A stretch of DNA of 10,983 nt from assembly GCA_026398285.1 (NCBI GenBank), contig JAPLTI010000138.1:1-10983 (forward strand), written 5' to 3'. This DNA comes from Verrucomicrobiota bacterium. GTDB lineage: Bacteria; Verrucomicrobiota; Verrucomicrobiia; Chthoniobacterales; Terrimicrobiaceae. Each line of letters starts with the position of its first letter. Positions within the stretch are counted from its first letter, which is position 1. The notes below the pieces were generated by a model. That model was not told where the DNA came from, searched no databases, and was given only the letters and a program-made list of their open reading frames with translations. The position numbers and the translations under genes were made by a program. This document shows positions 1 through 6,148 of this stretch, one piece after another.

Positions 1-146
1 GGCCTCCGCTTCAAGCAAAAGCATTTCGACTGCGCGCCATTTGTGCGTTGGGAGGGGCAACCTCCGGCTTGACCCAAGGCTGAAGTGCGTTGTTTGCGCG
101 CCGCTCGGTTCCCGTCACGCCGTGCGCCGACGCCGCTTTGCTGCTG

Positions 147-174
147 AAAAATGGGGCATGCGGGACGATGCCCC
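147..174 (-). terminator. Rho-independent terminator of the waaA operon
   Basis: Seen: arms GGGGCAT (153-159) and ATGCCCC (168-174) form a perfect 7-bp stem around an 8-nt loop. Read on the minus strand, the stem is followed by A and then five T (151-147). It begins 9 nt after the waaA stop codon, where a terminator for the leftward operon is expected. The U-run is short but the stem is GC-rich. The same hairpin recurs at 9728-9749 without a T-run. Confidence 0.75.
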
Positions 175-178
175 TCCA
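153..178. repeat. Dispersed hairpin element, copy 1
   Basis: This stretch matches 9728-9753 at all but two positions. The loop GCGGGACG and the outer flank CCCTCCA are identical, and the stem pair G-C here is T-A there, so base pairing is kept. The first copy doubles as the waaA terminator. Whether the element belongs to a larger genomic family, such as REP-like palindromes, cannot be told from this window. Confidence 0.6.
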
Positions 179-182
179 GGAG

Positions 183-1511
183 TTACGAAGGGTGCTGCTG
201 CGTCGGATTTGCACTTCGAAATGCACTCTCGCGAAGCAATGCGACCGTGCGGGCTGTGGCGCCTCGATGGACTTCGAGGCATTGGACTCCGCGCTCGACC
301 ATGGCTGCGCGGGTCTCGGGTGCTGAGAGGAGCAACTCCACGGTAGCTTGCAGACTGGCTTCGTCGTGAATCTCGATGGCGGCTTGTGAGCGGATGAGTC
401 CTTGGGCAAGCGAGGCGAAGTTCCTCATGTGGGGGCCAAAAACAACGGGAACTCCTGCGGTGATTGGTTCGGCGGGGTTTTGTCCCCCGCGATCGCACAG
501 GCTTTTCCCAATGAAGACGACGGTCGCGCAAAGATACCAACTCGCCAGTTCGCCGGTTGTGTCCACGAGGAGGACATCGGGTTTTGAGTTGGCATCAGGG
601 CGGGTGCGGCGGGCGACTTTGAGTCCCATGCGCTCGATCTGGCTGGCCACCGAGTCGCCGCGTTCTTGATGTCTGGGCACGAGGATCAGAAACAGGTCGG
701 GCCTGGATTTTCGGAGTTCCAAAAAGACGCGGGCGAGAATTTCCTCCTCACCATCGAAGGTGCTGCCGCCAAGCAGGACGGGCGCATCCGCCGGAACGCC
801 CAGCGCGTCCAGCACAGGGCGAAAATTTCGAACCGGACGGGGAGCATTAGCTGAGTCGTCGAATTTTACGCTGCCAGTGACATGAAGTTTTTCCGGCTTC
901 ACGCCGAGGGATGTCCAGCGCGCGATGTCCTCGGGTTCCTGCAGGTAGAGAGCGTCAAGCTGGTTGAACAGGGGGGCTGCGATCATGCGCGCGGCGCGGA
1001 AGCGTTTCTCCGAGCGGGGGGAGAGACGGGCATTGACCAAGATGGCTTTGACACCGAGGCGGCGGGCTTCGCAAACGACATTCGGCCAGACTTCGGCCTC
1101 CACAAGAATGAGAGCTCTTGGATTGATGAGACGCACCGCTCGGCGGGCGACAGGAAGGAAGTCGAGCGGATTGTAGATCGGTTCGAGCCATGTGGATTTG
1201 CGCGAGGCGGCGAGTTTGAAGCCGGTCGAGGTCGTAGTGGAGAGGACGAATGCCAGCGAGGGGTCTGTGTCGCGCAGGGCTTGGATGAGCTTGAGGGCGA
1301 TATTCACTTCGCCGACGCTCACGGCGTGGACCCAGACCCGGTTGGTGCCCGCGATTTTCTGGCGAACGCCGGGTGAGTAAATGGCGAAGCGTTGTCCGAA
1401 TTTGTGGCGGTATTTTCCACGCCGGATCATTCGCAGAAGGAAGCCAGGGAGCATCAACAGCACCGCAGCGGGGAAGAGGATGTTGTAAAGGAAGCGAACC
1501 GGACCAATCAT
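183..1511 (-). CDS. waaA: 3-deoxy-D-manno-octulosonic acid (Kdo) transferase
   Basis: A 442-aa protein of glycosyltransferase family 30, which transfers Kdo from CMP-Kdo to lipid A precursor at the inner face of the cytoplasmic membrane during lipopolysaccharide synthesis. The length is normal for the family. Residues 5-27 form a hydrophobic N-terminal anchor followed by a basic patch. The family block WVHAVSVGE (60-68) carries the expected catalytic Glu68. Further landmarks are EAEVWPN (138-144), the start of the second Rossmann domain at LGGSTFDGEEE (247-257), and the CMP-binding region around GGQNPAEPI (342-350). The ATG overlaps the rsmD stop codon as ATGA, so translation is probably coupled. 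It is the last gene of the operon; a terminator follows 9 nt after its TAA. Whether it adds one Kdo or two cannot be read from the sequence. Confidence 0.95.
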   Translation of the reverse strand: MIGPVRFLYNILFPAAVLLMLPGFLLRMIRRGKYRHKFGQRFAIYSPGVRQKIAGTNRVWVHAVSVGEVNIALKLIQALRDTDPSLAFVLSTTTSTGFKLAASRKSTWLEPIYNPLDFLPVARRAVRLINPRALILVEAEVWPNVVCEARRLGVKAILVNARLSPRSEKRFRAARMIAAPLFNQLDALYLQEPEDIARWTSLGVKPEKLHVTGSVKFDDSANAPRPVRNFRPVLDALGVPADAPVLLGGSTFDGEEEILARVFLELRKSRPDLFLILVPRHQERGDSVASQIERMGLKVARRTRPDANSKPDVLLVDTTGELASWYLCATVVFIGKSLCDRGGQNPAEPITAGVPVVFGPHMRNFASLAQGLIRSQAAIEIHDEASLQATVELLLSAPETRAAMVERGVQCLEVHRGATARTVALLRESAFRSANPTQQHPS

Positions 1512-2059
1512 TTTCTGGCAAGGTAAAGGACTTCGCTGCCTCCGTAGCGTTTGCTGCGCAGGATTTCAAAGGCGGAATCTGTTAACGCTGGTCCGCCGGA
1601 TTGCCTCTCCAGCACGAAGAGTCCATCGGGCTTGAGCGCGGCCGCGAGCTTGAGAGAAGTGGCCAGTAATGCCGAGTGGTCTGTATCGCCTTGCTTCTTC
1701 GAATACGGGGGATCCGCAAAAATGAGGTCGAAGGAACCCTCCTCGGCATACAGGTCGAGGACGCGGTAGGCATCCATCGTCTGGACGACGGCTTCGGCTT
1801 TGGCCATGCGCAGATTCTCGCGGATGCAGCGCACGCAGCGCTCGTTTTCATCAACAAAAACAGCAGAGTCCGCGCCTCGGCTGAGGGCTTCGATTCCCAT
1901 GCCACCTGAGCCGGCAAAGATGTCGAGCACACGGGCGCCGGGAACGCGCTCGCCGAGGCTTGAGAAGATGGCTGCCCGAACGCGATCCATCGTGGGACGA
2001 AGTCCATCGGGAGGGGCTTTGAGAGGACGGCCGCCTGCGCTGCCGGCAATGATTCGCAT
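1508..2059 (-). CDS. rsmD: 16S rRNA (guanine(966)-N(2))-methyltransferase RsmD
   Basis: A 183-aa SAM-dependent methyltransferase that in characterised members methylates G966 of 16S rRNA in the assembling 30S subunit. Typical signatures are the N-terminal MRIIAGSAGGRPL, RPTMDRVRAAIFSSL (21-35), SAM-binding motif I DIFAGSGGMG (46-55), the acidic residue after strand 2 in VFVDEN (67-72), and the catalytic DPPY motif (116-119). Length and order match the RsmD family. The ATG lies 5 bp after the stop of the AsmA-like gene, and its stop overlaps the waaA start by 4 bp, so it is the middle gene of a tight operon. RsmD genes often sit beside coaD (phosphopantetheine adenylyltransferase); here the partner is waaA instead. 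No clear Shine-Dalgarno precedes the start. Confidence 0.95.
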   Translation of the reverse strand: MRIIAGSAGGRPLKAPPDGLRPTMDRVRAAIFSSLGERVPGARVLDIFAGSGGMGIEALSRGADSAVFVDENERCVRCIRENLRMAKAEAVVQTMDAYRVLDLYAEEGSFDLIFADPPYSKKQGDTDHSALLATSLKLAAALKPDGLFVLERQSGGPALTDSAFEILRSKRYGGSEVLYLARK

Positions 2060-2064
2060 GAGTG

Positions 2065-3561
2065 TCAGTTCGTCGGCGCGGGCGAGGCGGCGGGTTTAGG
2101 TTCTTTTTTCTTTTTCTCCTTCTTCGGCATGCGAAGGAGGTTTTTCAGGAGTCCGCCCACATCGTCGCCGAGGCGCACGCCGACCAATTTGTCTAAGAGG
2201 TCGCTTTTCGGCCTCGTCATGGTGCCGGTGATCGAGAACGGCATGTGCGAGTAGCCCTCGCGGTCGGAGGTTTGGAATTTCGATCCCATGAAGCCGAGGG
2301 AATCCTTGAGTAGTTTTTGGGTCACATGGAAACGGGCGTCCAGATCGAGCGATCCGTCGAGTCCGGCCTGGCCGGTGGCATCGACGAGGAGGTTGGAGGA
2401 CTCGAGTTCTAGGCGGTCGACGAGGATTTTTCCGTCGCGGATGGTCAGAGCTGTCTGGGCGTTGCGGAGTTCGAGGATGCGAAGCTCATTGATGCGGAGG
2501 AGTTCTCCGAGTTGGCGCAGCGGGTCGATGGGTTGCATACGCGCTTCCGTGAGGCTGGCCGAGGCTTCGCCGGTGAATGATTCGGGTTGGCCCGGAATGC
2601 CTTGGAGATTTGTTTTTGCGAAGAGAAATCCCTGCGTTCCCTCGGCTGTGAAGCCCGCTTCTTCCGCGAGTTTCTGGAGTGAGACATTTTCAGTGGCGAG
2701 TGAGCCGGTGAAGAATGGCGTTGGCATTTTGGAAAGCTCCAAAGCTCCCTTCAGCGTTCCTTGGGCCCAGGAGCCTTGGATTTCTGTGATTTTGAGGTGG
2801 CCGTCTTGGTATTTAAAAATGCCCGTGATATCTGTGCATCGCGCCATTTCGGAGAAGGCTGCGGTCTTGATGCGGAAGATTCCAGTGGCCGAACCATCTG
2901 GAGAGATCTTGCCCTCTGCCTCGAGACCTTCCAACCGGATCGGGCGGCCTTGCGCGGGGTAAAAAAAGGCCTTGCCCTCATGAATTCGGATTTTTTCGAC
3001 AAGCAATGGCGTCGTGCGCACAGGCATTTCTTTTGCGGGTTCTGCGGCAGGGGCTAAAGGGGGAGGGGTTTGGTGAGAAGCTGGCTGCGTGTCGGAAGTG
3101 GGCAGCTTCGCGATCCCTGCATCTTGGGTAGGTTGGCGTGGGACGGCAGGCTTTTTGTCAAAGTCCTGAAACGGAAGGGCTGATCCGCTCGGCCAGACTC
3201 CACTTTGGCCTTGAACAACCAAGAGTGAGGGCTGCTCAAAAGTGACATCCTTAATGAAGATGCGCCCTTGTAAGAGTGCGGGCAAACTCACCCGGCACTT
3301 CATGGACCGCACCGCAAGTAGTGGTTTTTTTAAGTTTTCAGCTTGTGGGATTTTGATTCCCGAAACGGTGAGGCCCGACCATGGGGTGTAGTATGTCTGG
3401 CTGATCACGGGTTCGAATCCGGTCGCTCGCGAAACGGCTTGGCGCAATTTGAGCTGCACGCCTGCTGATTGGAGATAGATGTTCAGGCAGAGAACTACCG
3501 CAGCGCAGAGGACAAATATTATCCCGGTAATGATCAGAATTGGCTTGGCAATCGAACGCAC
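2065..3561 (-). CDS. AsmA-like envelope protein
   Basis: A 498-aa protein with one N-terminal membrane helix (about 8-27) after a short basic stretch, which suggests an inner-membrane anchor with the bulk in the periplasm. Residues 30-118 resemble the start of AsmA/DUF748-type proteins (a GFEPVIS stretch, then repeated beta-strand phrases such as VSGIKIPQ and IKDVTFEQPSLLVV). A proline- and threonine-rich linker (about 120-185) leads into the AsmA C-terminal-like part (about 186-470), with phrases such as LVEKIRIHEGKAFF, FTGEASASLTEARM and FSITGTMTRPKSDL. The tail (474-498) is lysine- then proline/alanine-rich. AsmA-family proteins are linked to outer-membrane assembly and phospholipid transport; a role here is inferred from family and from the waaA neighbourhood. 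The start is GTG, chosen because the anchor follows directly. First gene of the operon; no clear ribosome site. Confidence 0.75.
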   Translation of the reverse strand: MRSIAKPILIITGIIFVLCAAVVLCLNIYLQSAGVQLKLRQAVSRATGFEPVISQTYYTPWSGLTVSGIKIPQAENLKKPLLAVRSMKCRVSLPALLQGRIFIKDVTFEQPSLLVVQGQSGVWPSGSALPFQDFDKKPAVPRQPTQDAGIAKLPTSDTQPASHQTPPPLAPAAEPAKEMPVRTTPLLVEKIRIHEGKAFFYPAQGRPIRLEGLEAEGKISPDGSATGIFRIKTAAFSEMARCTDITGIFKYQDGHLKITEIQGSWAQGTLKGALELSKMPTPFFTGSLATENVSLQKLAEEAGFTAEGTQGFLFAKTNLQGIPGQPESFTGEASASLTEARMQPIDPLRQLGELLRINELRILELRNAQTALTIRDGKILVDRLELESSNLLVDATGQAGLDGSLDLDARFHVTQKLLKDSLGFMGSKFQTSDREGYSHMPFSITGTMTRPKSDLLDKLVGVRLGDDVGGLLKNLLRMPKKEKKKKEPKPAASPAPTN

Positions 3562-3597
3562 GGAATGAAGCTACCGCTCTTCTTTTGAAAGTGAAGT

Positions 3598-4458
3598 GTG
3601 AATAAGACGCTCATCATTCTAAACCCTGCCGCTCGAAGCGAAAAAGCCAGTCGCCTTCTTGAGCGCATCCGCGAACTCTCGGGCGGTGTGCCGATCAGGC
3701 TCACCGCCGAGGCTGGCGATGCACGTCGCATCGCTGCCGAAGCCGTGCAAGAGGGAGTGGAGGTCATCATCGCAGCGGGTGGGGATGGCACGCTCAACGA
3801 AGTTGTCAACGGCATTGGCAATGCGCCGGTGCGCTTGGGGATTCTTCCTGTCGGCACGATGAATGTTTTTGCCACCGAGCTTGGTATTCCGCATGGCAAT
3901 TTGGAGCGTGCTTGGAGCGTTATCGAACAGGGGAAGGTCGTCGCCGTCGACCTGCCTAAAGCAAATGGGACTCGCTTCATTCAACTCGCCGGAGTGGGAC
4001 TGGATGCCGAAGTGGTTCGCAAAACCACAGCCGATTCCAAAAAAGCGCTTGGGCCGCTGAGCTACCTTCTCACTCTTGTGCAGGTCGCTGCTCACAAGCC
4101 AGCCCGCGTTGAGCTCGTGGCCGAAGGCGGGCATGTGCGCGAAGGGTCTTTCGCGCTTATCGGAAACGGCCGTCTCTATGGCGGGCCATTCCCTGTTTTC
4201 AAACGGGCGAGTTTGTATGATGGATTGCTGGACGTGCTCGTCTTTCAAAACCAGAGCCACTGGGATGTCGTGCGCTATTTTCAGGCCATCGCTTTCGGCA
4301 CCCACCCGGAGTTGCCCGATGTGGAGTATTTTCAGACAAGCAGTCTCCGGGTGACAAGCCAGGGTGACATACCGGTCGAACTCGATGGCGAAGTCGCCGG
4401 AGTTCTGCCCTGCTTATTCTCGGTGGAATCCGAAAAACTGCAGGTCATCGCGCCCTGA
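3598..4458 (+). CDS. Diacylglycerol kinase family lipid kinase
   Basis: A 286-aa protein of the DAGK catalytic family (YegS/DgkB/BmrU type), which phosphorylates a lipid such as diacylglycerol using ATP. Seen: the opening strand TLIILNPAA (4-12), the nucleotide-binding GGDGT (61-65) followed by LNEVVNGI, the second ATP-site block LGILPVGTMNVFA (80-92), and the C-terminal VELDGE (260-265) typical of the family's beta domain. The length is normal. The exact lipid substrate cannot be told. The start is GTG, chosen because MNKTLIILNP matches the family N-terminus and no in-frame ATG fits better; a weak purine-rich stretch (GAAAG) lies about 10 nt upstream. It diverges from the AsmA-like gene with only 36 bp between start codons, so its promoter probably lies within the other gene's 5' end. 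Confidence 0.9.
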   Translation: MNKTLIILNPAARSEKASRLLERIRELSGGVPIRLTAEAGDARRIAAEAVQEGVEVIIAAGGDGTLNEVVNGIGNAPVRLGILPVGTMNVFATELGIPHGNLERAWSVIEQGKVVAVDLPKANGTRFIQLAGVGLDAEVVRKTTADSKKALGPLSYLLTLVQVAAHKPARVELVAEGGHVREGSFALIGNGRLYGGPFPVFKRASLYDGLLDVLVFQNQSHWDVVRYFQAIAFGTHPELPDVEYFQTSSLRVTSQGDIPVELDGEVAGVLPCLFSVESEKLQVIAP

Positions 4459-4502
4459 TCCGCGAATCGACTTGCCTCCACGCCAATCGGTAAATAATCT
4501 CC

Positions 4503-4531
4503 TTGCTTCACTGCCTGCCGGAGATTGTAGA
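4503..4531 (+). promoter_or_regulatory. Candidate promoter of tRNA-Val
   Basis: TTGCTT (4503-4508) and TGTAGA (4526-4531) are separated by 17 bp and lie about 30 nt before the tRNA 5' end. The -35 box is a fair match to the sigma-70 consensus but the -10 box is poor, so this is a guess from spacing and position. Confidence 0.25.
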
Positions 4532-4561
4532 GATTCAAACCCGATCCCCTGCATTGAGTCC

Positions 4562-4636
4562 GCGCGATTAGCTCAGCGGTAGAGCGCTTGCTTCACACGC
4601 AAGAAGTCACAGGTTCGAACCCTGTATCGCGCACCA
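4562..4636 (+). tRNA. tRNA-Val (anticodon CAC)
   Basis: A complete cloverleaf can be folded by eye. The acceptor arms GCGCGAT (4562-4568) and ATCGCGC (4626-4632) pair fully. The D stem is GCTC/GAGC (4571-4574, 4582-4585). The anticodon stem CTTGC/GCAAG (4587-4591, 4599-4603) closes loop TTCACAC, which places anticodon CAC at 4594-4596 (reads GUG, valine). The variable loop is 5 nt, and the T stem ACAGG/CCTGT surrounds TTCGAAC. The discriminator is A4633 and CCA (4634-4636) is encoded. It stands alone, with no second tRNA next to it. Confidence 0.97.
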
Positions 4637-4668
4637 CCCCCAAAACAGCCTCAATTTCTCTCTGAGGT

Positions 4669-4761
4669 AGATAAATAAAGGCTCTGCGGTCTTTTGCTTA
4701 TCTCCTCTCGACCTTGCGGATTTCCGCAGATCCTGCGAAATTTTTGTTACCTTTTGTTACC
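4669..4761. repeat. Intergenic repeat, copy A
   Basis: Collinear with 4938-5028 at a constant offset of 267 bp. Both share AGGCTCTGCGGTC (here 4679-4691), then 23 unrelated-looking bases, then TGCGGAT (here 4715-4721) and a partly matching stretch. Each copy ends in a short tandem duplication: here TTTTGTTACC occurs twice in a row (4742-4751 and 4752-4761). The function is unknown. Confidence 0.5.
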
Positions 4762-4937
4762 ATATCGGGACGCTCCAATGGCCAACCTTGCTTCAGCACT
4801 GGCGGATGAAGATTTGAAAACTGAGCGGAAGGGTAAAAAAGAATCCCCTGCTGCGAGTCGGAGAAAAACTCGGAGCCGCTGCTCAATCTCGTTAGGGTCG
4901 CAATTTTCAAAAGTGACAAACTCCCATCTCTAAGCGC

Positions 4938-5028
4938 ATAGATAGAGGCTCTGCGGTCCGCAGGTCCTTCCGTTTGGTTTCTGCGGATCTTTGCAGTTCT
5001 TGCGATTCATTTGTCCTGTTTGTCCTGC
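4938..5028. repeat. Intergenic repeat, copy B
   Basis: Partner of 4669-4761. It has AGGCTCTGCGGTC at 4946-4958, TGCGGAT at 4982-4988, and ends in a tandem doublet of TTTGTCCTG (about 5010-5027), mirroring the doublet in copy A but with different bases. The two copies look like diverged members of one dispersed intergenic repeat family. Confidence 0.5.
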
Positions 5029-5089
5029 AAATCTACCCCCTCTTTTTTGAGGCAAAGTTTGTTGCCTCATCCCGCAAATCTACCCCCTC
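5027..5089. repeat. 16-bp direct repeats flanking a hairpin
   Basis: GCAAATCTACCCCCTC occurs exactly twice, at 5027-5042 and 5074-5089. The 31 bp between them contain arms GAGGCAA (5049-5055) and TTGCCTC (5062-5068) with a 6-nt loop. The T-run lies on the wrong side of the stem for a plus-strand terminator, and the minus strand gives an A-run. The layout could reflect a local duplication or a small insertion. Confidence 0.55.
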
Positions 5090-5097
5090 CGAAAAGT

Positions 5098-5134
5098 TGC
5101 TCCCGATCGGGAGCATTAGGGTTCTTTTTTTTTT
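5098..5134. promoter_or_regulatory. Perfect 18-bp palindrome followed by T10
   Basis: TGCTCCCGATCGGGAGCA (5098-5115) is a perfect palindrome, either a two-fold operator site or a 7-bp hairpin with a GATC loop. Ten T follow at 5125-5134. The 9-nt gap between stem and T-run is too long for a standard terminator. It lies about 140 bp upstream of the aldolase start, so an operator or leader element for that gene is possible. Function not shown. Confidence 0.35.
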
Positions 5135-5253
5135 CATGGTGCGCGGGATGAACACACCTCAAAAACCCGAAAACGACATCCATTATGCCGACACGCAGCA
5201 CCCTGTCGAACACATCGTCCCATCCCGTGATCCAGCATCGGTTGGTCTTCACG

Positions 5254-6034
5254 ATGTCGACGGCTTTTTACGACAAACTGGTTGGTGCCGGAATCAATCC
5301 GGACCTTTTTCTCTTGGGCAAAAGCCCGATCCTGCTACGGCAAGCGAGCTCCGGATGCGGTTCAGCTCACCACTGGTCAGGCGCGCCATTTGCAGAAAAT
5401 CCCGGGTCGTCAAAAACCCTCGCTCGTTCTTCGCACGGATGTGGCAAATATCTATGGCCGCGAGTTGCCCGTTGAGGCGCTGAGCGCGATGATCGAGGAG
5501 CCGAGCCTTCAGGCCGTTCGGCTCGATGCCGCCTGCATGTGCGTAAATCTTTTTCAGATTCCTGGAGCGCCGGGAGTCACCAATCAGTGCATTGTAAACA
5601 TCTGCGCGCTCAATCTCGAGAGCGACCACTATGGCATGCCCATGATGGTTGAACCGCTCGTCTTCCGCCCGAACAGCGAGGCGGGTGGCTACATGGTGGA
5701 TGGCGATGTCGTCAAAATCCAACATCTCGTCCGGCAGGCGGTGGAGCTCGGCGCGGACATCATCAAGGCTGATCCAACCGATGACGTTTCGATCTACCAC
5801 AAAGTCGTTGAAGCCGCTGGAGGCATTCCTGTTCTTGTTCGCGGGGGTGGCAAGGCGCCGGATGCGGAGATTTTGGCGCGCACCGAGGCACTCATCCATC
5901 AGGGCGTTTCCGGCATCGTGTATGGCCGCAATGTGGTTCAACACCAGAACCCCGCCGGCATGGTGGCTGCGCTGATGGCTATCGTCCACGACGGAGCGAC
6001 CGCTGCTCAAGCTGCAAAGCTGCTCGTCTCATAA
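5254..6034 (+). CDS. Class I aldolase (DhnA/LacD-like), apparently frameshifted
   Basis: As given, the gene is in two frames. The 5' part, from ATG 5254, reads MSTAFYDKLVGAGINPDLF and on to LLGKSPILL (ending 5337). The rest reads in the next frame from GKRAPDAVQLTTGQ (5339) to the stop at 6034. The total is one base over a multiple of three, so one base was gained or two lost near 5335-5341. The joined protein would be about 259 aa, the usual size for compact DhnA-family aldolases. GADIIKADPTDD carries the expected Schiff-base lysine (codon 5765-5767), and VLVRGGGK and GIVYGRNVVQ are the phosphate-binding strands at the barrel end. The likely activity is fructose-1,6-bisphosphate or related sugar-phosphate aldol cleavage in the cytoplasm; the substrate is uncertain. 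An in-frame ATG at 5185 would add 23 residues but has no family look. It lies 114 bp upstream of the GH78-like gene. The cause may be sequencing error or real decay. Confidence 0.8.
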
Positions 6035-6059
6035 AAGTGAAACGCGCGGCGGGAGTCGA

Positions 6060-6088
6060 TTGATGTCATTGGAAGGCGAGATTCTGAT
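6060..6088 (+). promoter_or_regulatory. Weak candidate promoter of the GH78-esterase pair
   Basis: TTGATG (6060-6065) and TCTGAT (6083-6088) are 17 bp apart, each matching four of six consensus bases, about 60 nt before the GH78-like start. Matches this weak are common by chance. No operator-like inverted repeat was seen here. Confidence 0.2.
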
Positions 6089-6148
6089 GAAACGAAATAT
6101 GCCCTCTGCGTTCGCCAACGCCTTTCACGTGGCGGCAACCTGGTAGTT

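Larger units (their letters stand above)
4637..5253. other. Structured intergenic region without a supported gene
   Basis: About 600 bp between the tRNA and the aldolase gene. I find no convincing protein here; the open frames are short and lack family resemblance. The region is AT-richer than the flanking genes and holds the paired repeats (4669-4761 and 4938-5028), the direct-repeat-boxed hairpin (5027-5089), and the palindrome with T-run (5098-5134). Any promoter and leader for the downstream sugar genes would lie here, but I cannot point to a good promoter. Confidence 0.6.

Noticed and set aside
11..182. A coding tail in the left edge (minus-strand frame ending near position 11)
   Set aside because: The frame overlaps waaA in another phase and crosses the terminator, and its residues show no family resemblance.
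882..1376. A 164-codon plus-strand frame opposite waaA
   Set aside because: It is a shadow of the well-conserved waaA reading frame, with no start context or motif of its own.
3404..3423. A tRNA T-arm-like sequence (GGGTTCGAATCCGG)
   Set aside because: It lies inside the AsmA-like gene and no acceptor, D or anticodon arms surround it.
4609..4636. The tRNA 3' end as an integration attachment site
   Set aside because: I found no second copy of the tRNA 3' end downstream and no integrase in the window.
4649..4667. A hairpin (CCTCA/TGAGG) after the tRNA as its terminator
   Set aside because: Only five base pairs with a 9-nt loop and no T-run after it.
4778..4933. A 51-codon basic small frame starting MANLASALADEDLK
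   Set aside because: No ribosome site, no recognised family, and it sits between two repeat copies; its composition looks like chance translation.
5335..5341. Programmed +1 frameshifting in the aldolase
   Set aside because: There is no slippery sequence, rare-codon or stop-codon trigger at the switch point, and this gene family is not known for it; an indel is simpler.
6063..6146. A 27-codon frame ending just before the GH78-like start
   Set aside because: It could be a leader peptide, but it has no ribosome site and no run of regulatory codons or attenuator hairpin.
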